Assembly (NCBI RefSeq): GCF_000717025.1
Contig: NZ_JNXG01000001.1
Span: forward strand, 248,001 to 312,000
DNA length: 64,000 nt
Direction of reading: 5' to 3'
From: Streptomyces atroolivaceus
GTDB taxonomy: Bacteria > Actinomycetota > Actinomycetes > Streptomycetales > Streptomycetaceae
Part shown: piece by piece, positions 25,470-32,648 of the stretch
How the letters are laid out: each line of letters opens with the position of its first letter
Numbering within the stretch: the first letter of the stretch is position 1
The notes under the pieces: model-generated
The model's input: the letters and a program-made list of their open reading frames with translations, nothing else
What the model was told of the DNA's origin: nothing
The model's database searches: none
Made by a program: the position numbers and the translations under genes

Positions 25470-25501
25470 GGGGCCTTGGTGCCGTACGGCACCAAGGCCC
25501 C
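25470..25501. promoter_or_regulatory. 32-bp perfect palindrome upstream of MerR-like copy 2
   Basis: GGGGCCTTGGTGCC (25470-25483), GTAC, then GGCACCAAGGCCCC (25488-25501). The centre is itself palindromic, so the whole is perfect. It could be a terminator stem for plus-strand read-through, or an operator for the MerR-like dimer, since MerR proteins bind long dyads in promoter spacers. Confidence 0.6.
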
Positions 25502-25603
25502 GAAGGAAACTGCTACACCATCTGCCGGCTTCGGTGTGAAGCGGGCCTTCTGTATCCGCACGGCTGCCCGATACCGGGTCGGGGGTGCGGGGATCGCGAA
25601 TGC

Positions 25604-25708
25604 GTGACCGGAGACCACCTGCCTGTCGATGTCCTGCGGTACCCGGGCTCGAACGAGGCCGCCCGGGCGATCCTGATGGTGTTCGACTCCTCCGTTCTTC
25701 CCTCTTGA
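25604..25708 (+). CDS. Possible 34-residue peptide
   Basis: From GTG 25604, a 34-residue frame has coding-like codon bias and a plausible protein composition (LPVDVLRYPGSNEAARAILM). No convincing ribosome-binding site is visible and I know no family. It could be the end of a longer decayed gene. Confidence 0.25.
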   Translation: MTGDHLPVDVLRYPGSNEAARAILMVFDSSVLPS

Positions 25709-25947
25709 TCAACTTGCCGTGTGCTGCGTTGGCGGCCCCTGATCACTGCGGGCCACCCGGCCCGGCCGTCAGTCCCGTCGCCGTCCGCGATTTCCATGGC
25801 TTCGGAACTCCACCGCCGCACCGTCCTGCGTACTACGTGTACCGCTACCCGGCAGTTCGTCCCTGCCGGTCTCTCGATCTCTTGGCTACGAGGAAGACAC
25901 TAGCCCGACAGCAACCGGATGTCTACTCTCGTCGCGACAGATTTTCT

Positions 25948-26094
25948 GTGGGGCGGGGAGTCACACTTCTGTCGTCCCTGCCGGGCGAAATCTCCACCGA
26001 TACATACGCCGAGGTAGTAAAGGCCGTCGTAGCGGGCATGCGGTCTGTCTACGGAAGAGCGGAACAACCGATCACAGGTGGGGTAGGCGCATGA
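25948..26094 (+). CDS. Possible 48-residue protein overlapping the anti-sigma-type ATPase start
   Basis: From GTG 25948, a 48-residue frame (SSLPGEISTDTYAEVVKAVV in its middle) ends with TGA overlapping the next ATG as ATGA, suggesting translational coupling. Codons are less GC-biased than in neighbours (several GTA, ATA, AGA), so it may be only leader sequence. Confidence 0.3.
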   Translation: MGRGVTLLSSLPGEISTDTYAEVVKAVVAGMRSVYGRAEQPITGGVGA

Positions 26095-26507
26095 ACGAGA
26101 CGACGATCCCCGACACCTCGACGCCCTTCGCACGGACCGTGGTCCGGGGTGACAGCACGGACAGCATCCACTGGGCCCGCAGAGCGGCCCGTACCTTCAC
26201 CGGCCGCCTCTCGCCGGCCCCGGACCCCGCCCTGGCCGACACTCTCGTGCTCGTGGTCTCCGAACTCGCCACCAACGCGCTGCGCCACGGCGGCGGCCGG
26301 TTCACCCTCCGGCTCTCCGCCGGGCCCGGCACGGTGACCGCCGCGGTCAGCGACCCCAGCCCGGCGCCCCCGCGCGGGCGCACCCCCGATCTGGACGGCG
26401 CCACCGGTGGTTTCGGATGGCACATGGTCCGCCGTCTCAGCCAGGCCCTGACCGTCACACCCGGCCCGGGAGCCGGCAAGACCGTCTGCGCCCGGTTCGC
26501 CCGGTAA
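26091..26507 (+). CDS. Anti-sigma-factor-type ATP-binding protein (HATPase_c_2)
   Basis: A 138-residue GHKL-fold protein. The N box is VVSELATNALRHGGG (about residues 60-74), G1 is AVSDPSPAPP, and G2 is GGFGWHMVRRLSQ. The RsbW-like, SpoIIAB-like kinase fold occurs in many Streptomyces proteins that phosphorylate anti-anti-sigma factors or bind sigma factors. The neighbours do not include a sigma factor. The SpoIIE-type phosphatases at 19144 and 62047 are the opposing activity, though any direct link is inference. Confidence 0.85.
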   Translation: MNETTIPDTSTPFARTVVRGDSTDSIHWARRAARTFTGRLSPAPDPALADTLVLVVSELATNALRHGGGRFTLRLSAGPGTVTAAVSDPSPAPPRGRTPDLDGATGGFGWHMVRRLSQALTVTPGPGAGKTVCARFAR

Positions 26508-26706
26508 CCCGGGGAGCGGCGGCTTCGCGCACCGGCGGCGGCCGGCCCCGGACCGGCGGTCCGGCATTCCGCACCGCGCCGTTCCCCTCCGTGGAGAGCC
26601 GGAAGCGCCCCGCTCGGGTGGTTTCCGTGTCCGGATAAGGTAATGGGCGAATAAAGAGCTGATCAAAAGCTTCGCCCTGCCGCCGCGCGCCCTTCCGGAG
26701 GAAGCC

Positions 26707-27177
26707 ATGGGAACCCACCGCACATCGCTGCCGGGAGTCGGTGTCCAGTACGACTACACCACCGAGTCGGGGCAGCACGTCTCCGTCGTCGTACATCACG
26801 ACGGACGGCGTTTCCTGGGGTTCTACGAGAAGGACGACCCGGATTCATGCGTCCTGTCCGTGCCTCTGACCACCACCGAGGCCACCGCACTCGCTCACCT
26901 CATCGACGCCGCGCCGATCGACGCCGTGCGCACCGACGGGATCGATCTGGTCACCGAGCACATCCCGCTGGGGACCCGTTCTCCGTACGGCGGCCGGCTC
27001 CTCGGGGACACCCGGGCGCGGACGCGGACGGGGGCCTCGATCGTGGCGGTGCTGCGCACGCACAGCGCGCATCCGTCGCCGGGCCCCGACTTCCGGCTGG
27101 CCATCGGGGACACGATCGTCGCTGTAGGAACGCGTGAGGGCGTCGACACGCTCTCCGAGATCATCGCGGAGGGCTGA
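26707..27177 (+). CDS. KhtT-like RCK_C regulatory subunit of a cation/proton antiporter
   Basis: A 156-residue cytoplasmic protein. The C-terminal half (about 80-156) is an RCK_C/TrkA_C domain (IPLGTRSPYGGRLLGDTRARTRTGASIVAVLR, FRLAIGDTIVAVGTREGVDTL). In Bacillus, KhtT gates the K+/H+ antiporter KhtU, and its RCK_C domain binds c-di-AMP. The antiporter gene follows after only 2 nt, so the two are surely co-translated. A GGAGG-like site precedes the ATG. Confidence 0.85.
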   Translation: MGTHRTSLPGVGVQYDYTTESGQHVSVVVHHDGRRFLGFYEKDDPDSCVLSVPLTTTEATALAHLIDAAPIDAVRTDGIDLVTEHIPLGTRSPYGGRLLGDTRARTRTGASIVAVLRTHSAHPSPGPDFRLAIGDTIVAVGTREGVDTLSEIIAEG

Positions 27178-27179
27178 CC

Positions 27180-28427
27180 ATGCACGACACGACCGCACTG
27201 CTGGTGGAGCTGGGCGCCGTCATTCTGGGGCTCGGCATCATCGGAAGGTTCGCCGGACGGATAGGCCTCTCGCCCATCCCGCTGTACCTGCTGGCCGGGC
27301 TCGCCTTCGGTGACGGCGGCCTGCTCCCGCTCGGCGCCAGCGAGGAGTTCACCGCCATCGGGGCGGAGATCGGCGTCATCCTGCTCCTGCTCCTGCTCGG
27401 GCTGGAGTACAGCGCCTCGGAGCTCGTCACCAGCCTCAAGACGCAGTACCCGTCCGGAGCCGTCGACTTCGTGCTCAACGCGACGCCCGGCGCGGCGGCC
27501 GGACTGATGCTCGGGTGGGGGCCGGTGGGGGCCGTAGCCCTGGCCGGAGTCACCTGGATCTCGTCGTCGGGCGTGATCGCCAAGGTGATGACCGACATGG
27601 GGCGGCTCGGTAACCGCGAGACCCCCGTCATCCTCGGTGTCCTCGTCATCGAGGACCTCGCCATGGCCGTCTACCTGCCGCTGCTCACCGCCATGCTGGC
27701 CGGTGTGGGTCTGGCGGGCGGCAGCATGGCGCTGCTGATCGCTCTCGGCACCGTCGGCTTCGTGCTGTACCTGGCACTGCGCCACGGCCGGCTCATCAGC
27801 CGCGCGGTGTCCTCCGACAACCCGGAGATGCTGCTGCTCGTCGTCCTCGGGCTCACCGTCCTGGTGGCGGGGGTGGCCCAGCAGCTGCAGGTCTCCGCCG
27901 CCGTCGGCGCGTTCCTGGTGGGTATCGCCCTCTCCGGGGAGGTCGCCGAAGGCGCGCGCAAGCTGCTGACGCCGCTGCGCGACCTGTTCGCCGCCGTGTT
28001 CTTCGTGTTCTTCGGACTGTCCACCGATCCGGCGGAGATCCCTCCCGTGCTGCTTCCGGCGGCGCTGCTGGCGATCGTCACGGTCTTCACGAAGATCGGC
28101 ACCGGCTGGTACGCGTCCCGGCGGGCCGGAATCGGTCCGCGCGGCCGCTGGCGCGCCGGCGGCACGCTGGTCGCGCGCGGCGAGTTCTCGATCGTCATCG
28201 CCGGTCTGGCCGTGGCGACGGAACCGCGGATCGGGCCGATCGCCACCGCGTACGTGCTGATCCTGGTGATCGTCGGACCGCTCACCGCCCGGTGGACGGA
28301 GCCGGTGGCCTCGAAGCTCCAGGCGGCGCTGGCCGGCAGGCGGAAGAAGCCCGCTCCGGTGGACGACCGGCCGATGCCGTCGCACGACGACCTCACGCCG
28401 GAGCACGCCGGGCGCGACTCCGACTGA
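27180..28427 (+). CDS. KhtU-like monovalent cation/proton antiporter (CPA2)
   Basis: A 415-residue membrane antiporter with about twelve transmembrane helices. ELGAVILGLGIIGRFAGRIGLSPIPLYLLAGLAFG, LLLLGLEYSASEL, the repeated region LGVLVIEDLAMAVYLPLL (ED pair) and VGAFLVGIALSGEVAE are characteristic of the Kef/KhtU/CPA2 family. It exchanges K+ or Na+ for H+ and supports pH or K+ homeostasis. The preceding KhtT-like subunit is expected to gate it. The C-terminus (about 385-415) is hydrophilic and short, lacking a built-in RCK domain. Confidence 0.9.
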   Translation: MHDTTALLVELGAVILGLGIIGRFAGRIGLSPIPLYLLAGLAFGDGGLLPLGASEEFTAIGAEIGVILLLLLLGLEYSASELVTSLKTQYPSGAVDFVLNATPGAAAGLMLGWGPVGAVALAGVTWISSSGVIAKVMTDMGRLGNRETPVILGVLVIEDLAMAVYLPLLTAMLAGVGLAGGSMALLIALGTVGFVLYLALRHGRLISRAVSSDNPEMLLLVVLGLTVLVAGVAQQLQVSAAVGAFLVGIALSGEVAEGARKLLTPLRDLFAAVFFVFFGLSTDPAEIPPVLLPAALLAIVTVFTKIGTGWYASRRAGIGPRGRWRAGGTLVARGEFSIVIAGLAVATEPRIGPIATAYVLILVIVGPLTARWTEPVASKLQAALAGRRKKPAPVDDRPMPSHDDLTPEHAGRDSD

Positions 28428-28443
28428 CGGGGCCGCCGGCAGG

Positions 28444-29397
28444 TCAGAGCGGGGTGGCCGCGTGGAGGATGCCGACGAGCGTCACCGTCGCGTTGAGCGA
28501 CGAGAGCGCCGAGGCCGCCGTCCCCACCGTCGCGGTCACCGCCGCCAGGACCAGATGCGCCGAGGCCGGGGGCCAGAGCCCGGCCGGGGGTTCGGGGTCG
28601 AGGAGCGCCGCCACCCGACGGGGCACGGGGCCCGCCGCCGCGAAGGCGGGGAGCACGACGGGCCCCGGCGGCCGGTGCGAGAACAGGGCCGCCCTGCCCA
28701 CCGCCGTGGCGACGGCCCGGCGGCTGCCGACCGCGTACGCCGCTTCCTCGTCCGCCCAGCGCTCGGTGCTGTAGGCCACGGCCGTACGCAGGGGCAGCAG
28801 GAACGGGTTGGCGCGCGCGGCCAGTTGCGTCACCAGCAGATGGCGGTGGTGGCGGCCGGTCAGGTGCGCGCGTTCATGGGCGACGAGCGCGCGGCGTTCG
28901 TGGACGTCCAGGCATTCCATCATCGCGGTGGAGACGACGACCCTCCCGTCGCGCCCCCGGCCGCCCGGCAGGGCGTACGCGTACGCATCGGGGGACGGGA
29001 TCACCGCGAGGTCCCCCGCGGCGCCGGACCCGGTGTGCGGCGGCAGGGCGCGGGCGGCGCGGATCCGGGTCCGGGTGTGTCGCAGCAGGGTGCTGCCGCA
29101 GGCCACCACCACCGCTCCCAGGACGCCGATCGCGATCAGGCCGGCCTTCTCCTCGTACGGCACCGCGGCGCGCACCTCGGGGTCGGACCAGCCGTCGGGC
29201 AGCGGATTGCCGGGGAGCTGGGCCGTGCCCACCACCATGAGCAGGGCGAGGCAGAGCGTGCTGCACAGGGCCAGCGTCGAACCCACGAGGGCCAGCAGGC
29301 GGGTGGCGCTCCTGGGATGCAGATGCTGTTCGGCGAGGCGCGCCATGGGCAGCGCGGTCAGCGGCAGGACGAGTGGCAGGTAGACGAATACGCCCAT
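28444..29397 (-). CDS. M56/M48-family membrane metallopeptidase (BlaR1-like, no sensor domain)
   Basis: A 317-residue membrane protein with four to five transmembrane helices. The zinc site is HERAH in LVAHERAHLTGRHH (about residue 175), and the third ligand is probably Glu in STERWADEEAAY. Together with the adjacent BlaI-type repressor gene it resembles the BlaR1/BlaI pair, in which the peptidase inactivates the repressor upon a signal. No penicillin-binding C-terminal sensor is present, as in most actinobacterial M56 proteins. It follows the blaI-like gene by 11 nt. Confidence 0.85.
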   Translation of the reverse strand: MGVFVYLPLVLPLTALPMARLAEQHLHPRSATRLLALVGSTLALCSTLCLALLMVVGTAQLPGNPLPDGWSDPEVRAAVPYEEKAGLIAIGVLGAVVVACGSTLLRHTRTRIRAARALPPHTGSGAAGDLAVIPSPDAYAYALPGGRGRDGRVVVSTAMMECLDVHERRALVAHERAHLTGRHHRHLLVTQLAARANPFLLPLRTAVAYSTERWADEEAAYAVGSRRAVATAVGRAALFSHRPPGPVVLPAFAAAGPVPRRVAALLDPEPPAGLWPPASAHLVLAAVTATVGTAASALSSLNATVTLVGILHAATPL

Positions 29398-29408
29398 CGT
29401 GGTGGCTC

Positions 29409-29864
29409 TCAGCCTTCCGGAGCGGCGGAGCCGTCGGACCCGTCGCGGTCGTCGGCGCCGTCGTCGGCACGGGACAGCAGCTCGCGGAGCCTGGCCTCGT
29501 CACCCGGGGACAGCGCGGAGACGAACCGGGCCAGGACGGCCTCCCTGTCCCGTTCGCCGTCCAGCACGCGGCGCATCCGCAGGGCGGCGAGACCCGCCTC
29601 GTCGGAGGCAGGGGTCCAGACGTAGGAACGGCCCTGGCGGGTTCGGGTCACGGCCTTCTTCGCGTAGAGGCGGGAGAGGATCGTGATGACCGTGGTGTAG
29701 GCGAGGCCGCCGTCGAGGTGCTCCTGCACCCAGCCGGCCGTCGCCGGACCGCCCGCCGAGCGCAGCACGGTCAGGACCTGGGACTCCAGCTGTCCCTGGC
29801 CGCGCCGGGGCAGCCGTGGGCCGTCCTGGGTGCCGCCGTCATCCGTACCTGTGGGCCTGTTCAT
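29409..29864 (-). CDS. BlaI/MecI/CopY-type repressor
   Basis: A 151-residue winged-helix repressor. The core (about residues 23-95; LESQVLTVLRSAGGPATAGWVQEHLDGGLAYTTVITILSRLYAKKAVTR) is the Penicillinase_R family, followed by a C-terminal dimerisation helix region (DEARLRELLSRADD). Such repressors bind TACA/TGTA dyads and are proteolysed by M56 peptidases. The dyad at 29937-29952 lies 73 nt upstream of its ATG. ATG 29864 is chosen; nine nt upstream another ATG is possible. Confidence 0.87.
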   Translation of the reverse strand: MNRPTGTDDGGTQDGPRLPRRGQGQLESQVLTVLRSAGGPATAGWVQEHLDGGLAYTTVITILSRLYAKKAVTRTRQGRSYVWTPASDEAGLAALRMRRVLDGERDREAVLARFVSALSPGDEARLRELLSRADDGADDRDGSDGSAAPEG

Positions 29865-29936
29865 CCGCCGCATCCTACTGAGTGCCCGCGCGACGCCCGG
29901 CCGGGCGCCGTGCCGGGGAGGACCGCCCACGTTACT

Positions 29937-29952
29937 TCTACACCGCTGTAGA
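29937..29952. promoter_or_regulatory. BlaI/MecI-type operator TCTACA-CCGC-TGTAGA
   Basis: Perfect 6-bp arms around CCGC contain the TACA/TGTA core bound by BlaI family repressors. It lies in the 134-nt region between the divergent blaI-like and TerB-like starts, so the repressor may control itself, the peptidase and TerB. Confidence 0.65.
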
Positions 29953-29998
29953 GTTCGACTGGTTCCCGCACCACAGGCACGCAACGTATGGAGACGTC

Positions 29999-30454
29999 AT
30001 GGCCCTTTGGGATCGGATCAAGGAATCCGCGTCGACGATGCAGACGCAGCTGGAGGCGAAGAAGAACGATCTGAGGAGCGGGGCGTTCCGGGACGCGAGC
30101 ATGGCCATGTGCGCTCTGGTCTCCGCGGCGGACGGTTCCATCGACCCGTCCGAGCGGCAGCGGGTCGCCTCGCTGATCGCCACCAACGACGTGCTGCAGA
30201 ACTTCCCCGCGGACGACCTCCAGCGCCGCTTCAACGCCTACGTGGACAAGCTGACCGCGGACTTCGCCTTCGGCAAGGTCAGCGTGCTCCAGGAGATCGC
30301 CAAGGCGGGCAAGAAGCCCGCCGAAGCGCGTGCCGTCATCCAGATCGGCATCGTGATCGGCGGAGCGGACGGCGACTTCGACAAGTCGGAGCAGGCCGTC
30401 GTCCGTGAGGCGTGCTTCGCGCTCGATCTGCCGCCGCACGAGTTCGACCTGTAG
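29999..30454 (+). CDS. TerB-family tellurite-resistance-like protein
   Basis: A 151-residue cytoplasmic all-helical protein. The TerB core shows two acidic repeats, LVSAADGSIDPSERQRV (about residues 40-56) and IGGADGDFDKSEQAVV (about 121-136). These are the metal-binding DG-x-x-D-x-x-E motifs of TerB. TerB is linked to resistance to tellurite, phages and other envelope stress in Ter systems. It starts at ATG 29999 and is divergent from the blaI-like gene over a probable BlaI operator. No other ter gene is adjacent, but a TerF-type vWA gene is at 54486. Confidence 0.85.
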   Translation: MALWDRIKESASTMQTQLEAKKNDLRSGAFRDASMAMCALVSAADGSIDPSERQRVASLIATNDVLQNFPADDLQRRFNAYVDKLTADFAFGKVSVLQEIAKAGKKPAEARAVIQIGIVIGGADGDFDKSEQAVVREACFALDLPPHEFDL

Positions 30455-30467
30455 AACACCGGCCGGC

Positions 30468-30506
30468 GGAGGCGTACGGCCCGGACCGGCAGGGCCGACC
30501 GCCTCC
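30468..30506. terminator. Bidirectional terminator between TerB and PucR genes
   Basis: GGAGGCG (30468-30474) and GGCCC (30478-30482) pair with GGGCC (30492-30496) and CGCCTCC (30500-30506), with a 3x3 internal loop and a 9-nt apical loop. Confidence 0.65.
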
Positions 30507-30541
30507 GAGGGCCGCCGGGCGGTGGAGCCCGCAGCGTGCGG

Positions 30542-31609
30542 TCAGAGCTCCGTCGCCGGCCAGTCCAGCAGCCGGGCACCGATCACGGCCGTCTGCAGGG
30601 TGTAGCGGTGCATCGGGTCGGACGGGTCCGACCCGGTGAGCTGGTGTATCCGCTCCAGCCGGTACGTCAGCGCGCGCACGCTCAGCGACAGCCGGCGGGC
30701 CGTCTCGGCGGCGACGCAGCCGGCGTCGAAGTACACCGAGAGCGTCCTGAGCAGCGGCTCCGCGCCGCCCCGCGCCTCCTTGAGCGGGCCGAGCTCGCTG
30801 CGCACCAGATCGGCCATCGCCTGCCGGTCCCTGGTCAGCACCGGGTAGACCAGCAGGTCGGCGGCGTACAGCACCGGTTCGTCGAGCCCTATCCGCCGCG
30901 CCAGATCGAGCGCTTCCAGCGCCTCGTCGTACGAGTGGACCACTCCTCCGGGGCCCCGGTGCGGGCGGCCGACCGCGACCTGGTGACCGTCCGTCGCCGC
31001 GTGGGCCTGCTTGGCGAAGTACCGCAGGACGTCCGGCTGGCTGCCGGGGGCTATGCAGACGAGGCGCCCGTCCTTCGTCGTGAGCAGGATCTTCCGGCCG
31101 CTGAAGCGGGCGAGCATCGCCGACTCCACACTGCGGGGCACGGCGTCGGACTCGGCGTACGCCTCGGGGCCCGCCGCCACAGCGACGGCGTGGGCGCGTG
31201 AGAGCCGCAGCCCGAACCGGGTGGCCCGCTCCGCGAGCCTGCCCAGGTCGCTGCGTCCGTACAGCAGGTCGTCGATGAACTCCCGCCGGGCCGCTTCCTC
31301 ACGCCGCACGGTCAGGCGCTGCGCCCGCTCGAAGCCCTCCCCGAAGGCGTCGACCGCCTGTTCCACGGCGCCCAGCACGGCGTCGGCGGAGGACGTGCCC
31401 GCCCCGGTGTGCGGCCAGGCGGCGCGGGTCTCCGAGAGATGGCGCCGCACCAGGGCCCGCAGCTGGTGTCCGGCCTCCGCGGCCTCACGGCCGAGCGCGC
31501 GCCGCGTCTCCAGCTCGTCCCGGGTGAGCCTGCGGCCGGTCTCCGCCACCTCGGACAGGATGCGGGCGTAGCCCTCCAGGAATCTCTCGGGGATCTCGGG
31601 CTCCGCCAC
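30542..31609 (-). CDS. PucR/CdaR-type transcriptional regulator
   Basis: A 355-residue regulator. The N-terminus (about 1-120) is helical and possibly sensory. The middle (about 130-260) fits the GGDEF-related CdaR domain (HAVAVAAGPEAY ... VGRPHRGPGGVVHSYDEALEAL). The C-terminal PucR-type helix-turn-helix (about 290-350) contains LRTLSVYFDAGCVAAETARRLSLSVRALTYRLERI. GTG 31609 follows GGAG at a good distance. It is divergent from the YqiJ-flotillin operon 300 nt away and is the obvious candidate regulator of it (inference). Confidence 0.87.
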   Translation of the reverse strand: MAEPEIPERFLEGYARILSEVAETGRRLTRDELETRRALGREAAEAGHQLRALVRRHLSETRAAWPHTGAGTSSADAVLGAVEQAVDAFGEGFERAQRLTVRREEAARREFIDDLLYGRSDLGRLAERATRFGLRLSRAHAVAVAAGPEAYAESDAVPRSVESAMLARFSGRKILLTTKDGRLVCIAPGSQPDVLRYFAKQAHAATDGHQVAVGRPHRGPGGVVHSYDEALEALDLARRIGLDEPVLYAADLLVYPVLTRDRQAMADLVRSELGPLKEARGGAEPLLRTLSVYFDAGCVAAETARRLSLSVRALTYRLERIHQLTGSDPSDPMHRYTLQTAVIGARLLDWPATEL

Positions 31610-31910
31610 CGCGCAACTCCTCCGTACGTCAACAGCACTGTCTCCTCCCCAACGCGCGGGAGCGGGTGCCGGTGCCCGGCAGGCGGGGACCACGAAGCCT
31701 GCCGGATTCCGGCAATGCGCCCGGACGGGCCCGGATGGCACGATCCGTTCAGCAACACACGGGGGAAGTACGGGGGTACACGGGGGATCACGGGGGAAGG
31801 AACCGGCTGCTGCGGGACCGTTCGCGGTGTCGCGGTGCCGGCGCCCCCGCCCACCCGTCTCCCGGCCTCCGCGACCGTACGGCGGCAGGTGGGACGGAGG
31901 GCAGGACCGG
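31610..31910. other. Regulatory region between the PucR gene and the YqiJ-like gene
   Basis: Three hundred nt without a supported gene. It holds the G-run array at 31761-31795. The promoters of both divergent genes must lie here, but I could not identify convincing boxes. Confidence 0.4.
31761..31795 (+). other. Four GGGGG runs with short loops (G-quadruplex motif)
   Basis: G5 runs at 31761, 31772, 31782 and 31792 are separated by loops AAGTAC, TACAC and ATCAC. This fits the four-run G-quadruplex pattern on the plus strand, about 115 nt upstream of the YqiJ-like start. The runs are spaced one helical turn apart, so they could alternatively be phased protein sites. Confidence 0.6.
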
Positions 31911-32549
31911 ATGACCGAATTCCTTTCCGCGGCACTCGCCTTCCCGGCCGTCGTCCTCGGCGCCGCCCTCGTGGTCGTCGTCTGCTTCTGGCTCCTGGTG
32001 CTGGCCGGAGCCGCCGGGCCCGACTCCTTCGACTCCGACCTCGACACCGAAGCGGTCGGATTCGGCGGGGTGCCCGTCTCGGTGTCGGTGTCGCTGTTCG
32101 TCGGCATCGCCTGGTTCGCCGGCCTGACCGGTTCGGTCCTGGTGCTCCGCAGCGGAGCCACCGGCACCCTGCGGGCCGTCTTCCACCTCGCCGTACTGGC
32201 GAGTGCGCTACTGATCGCCTGGGGGGTGGTCCGCATGCTCGTACGCCGCGTCCGACGGTTCTTCCCCGCGGAACCTCCCCCGTCACGGCTGGACTTCGTG
32301 GGGCAGGTCTGCACGATCCGCACGGGATGCGTCACCGCCGACTTCGGACAGGCCGAGGTCGCCGCAGCCGACGGTTCGACCGCGATCGTGCAGGTACGGC
32401 AGCCGCTGCGGCCCTCAGCGCCGGGGGACACGTTCACCTCGGGCAGCACGGGACTCCTCTACGCGTACGACGCACACGGCGAGTTCTTCTGGGTCTCGCC
32501 GTACGACGCTGCGCTCGCCCCGCGCCCGCTGCCGCGCAAGGCCTGCTGA
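31911..32549 (+). CDS. YqiJ-like membrane protein with OB fold
   Basis: A 212-residue protein with three hydrophobic segments (about 8-35, 58-78, 88-108) and a C-terminal OB-fold domain (about 130-175; DFVGQVCTIRTGCVTADFGQAEV). This is the arrangement of E. coli YqiJ, which pairs with the flotillin YqiK. A flotillin starts 99 nt downstream. Good GGAGGG ribosome-binding site. The C-terminal 35 residues are unusual for the family (LLYAYDAHGEFFWVSPYD). Confidence 0.78.
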   Translation: MTEFLSAALAFPAVVLGAALVVVVCFWLLVLAGAAGPDSFDSDLDTEAVGFGGVPVSVSVSLFVGIAWFAGLTGSVLVLRSGATGTLRAVFHLAVLASALLIAWGVVRMLVRRVRRFFPAEPPPSRLDFVGQVCTIRTGCVTADFGQAEVAAADGSTAIVQVRQPLRPSAPGDTFTSGSTGLLYAYDAHGEFFWVSPYDAALAPRPLPRKAC

Positions 32550-32648
32550 CCGCCTCCCCGTCCTCCGGGCCCCGGCCCGTGGTTCCGCGTGCCCTCCTGC
32601 GGGGCGCCCCTTCGTCTTCGTACGTCTCACCAGCTGCCAAGGACTGAC

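Larger units (their letters stand above)
25445..26090. other. Long intergenic region with a palindrome and two possible small ORFs
   Basis: About 640 nt, partly AT-richer than average. It contains the 32-bp palindrome and two doubtful small ORFs listed separately. I looked for a tRNA around 25640-25690, where GTTCGA-like text occurs, but found no cloverleaf. Confidence 0.4.

Noticed and set aside
25620..25720. Possible tRNA (GTTCGA-like text)
   Set aside because: No acceptor, D or anticodon stems can be folded around it.
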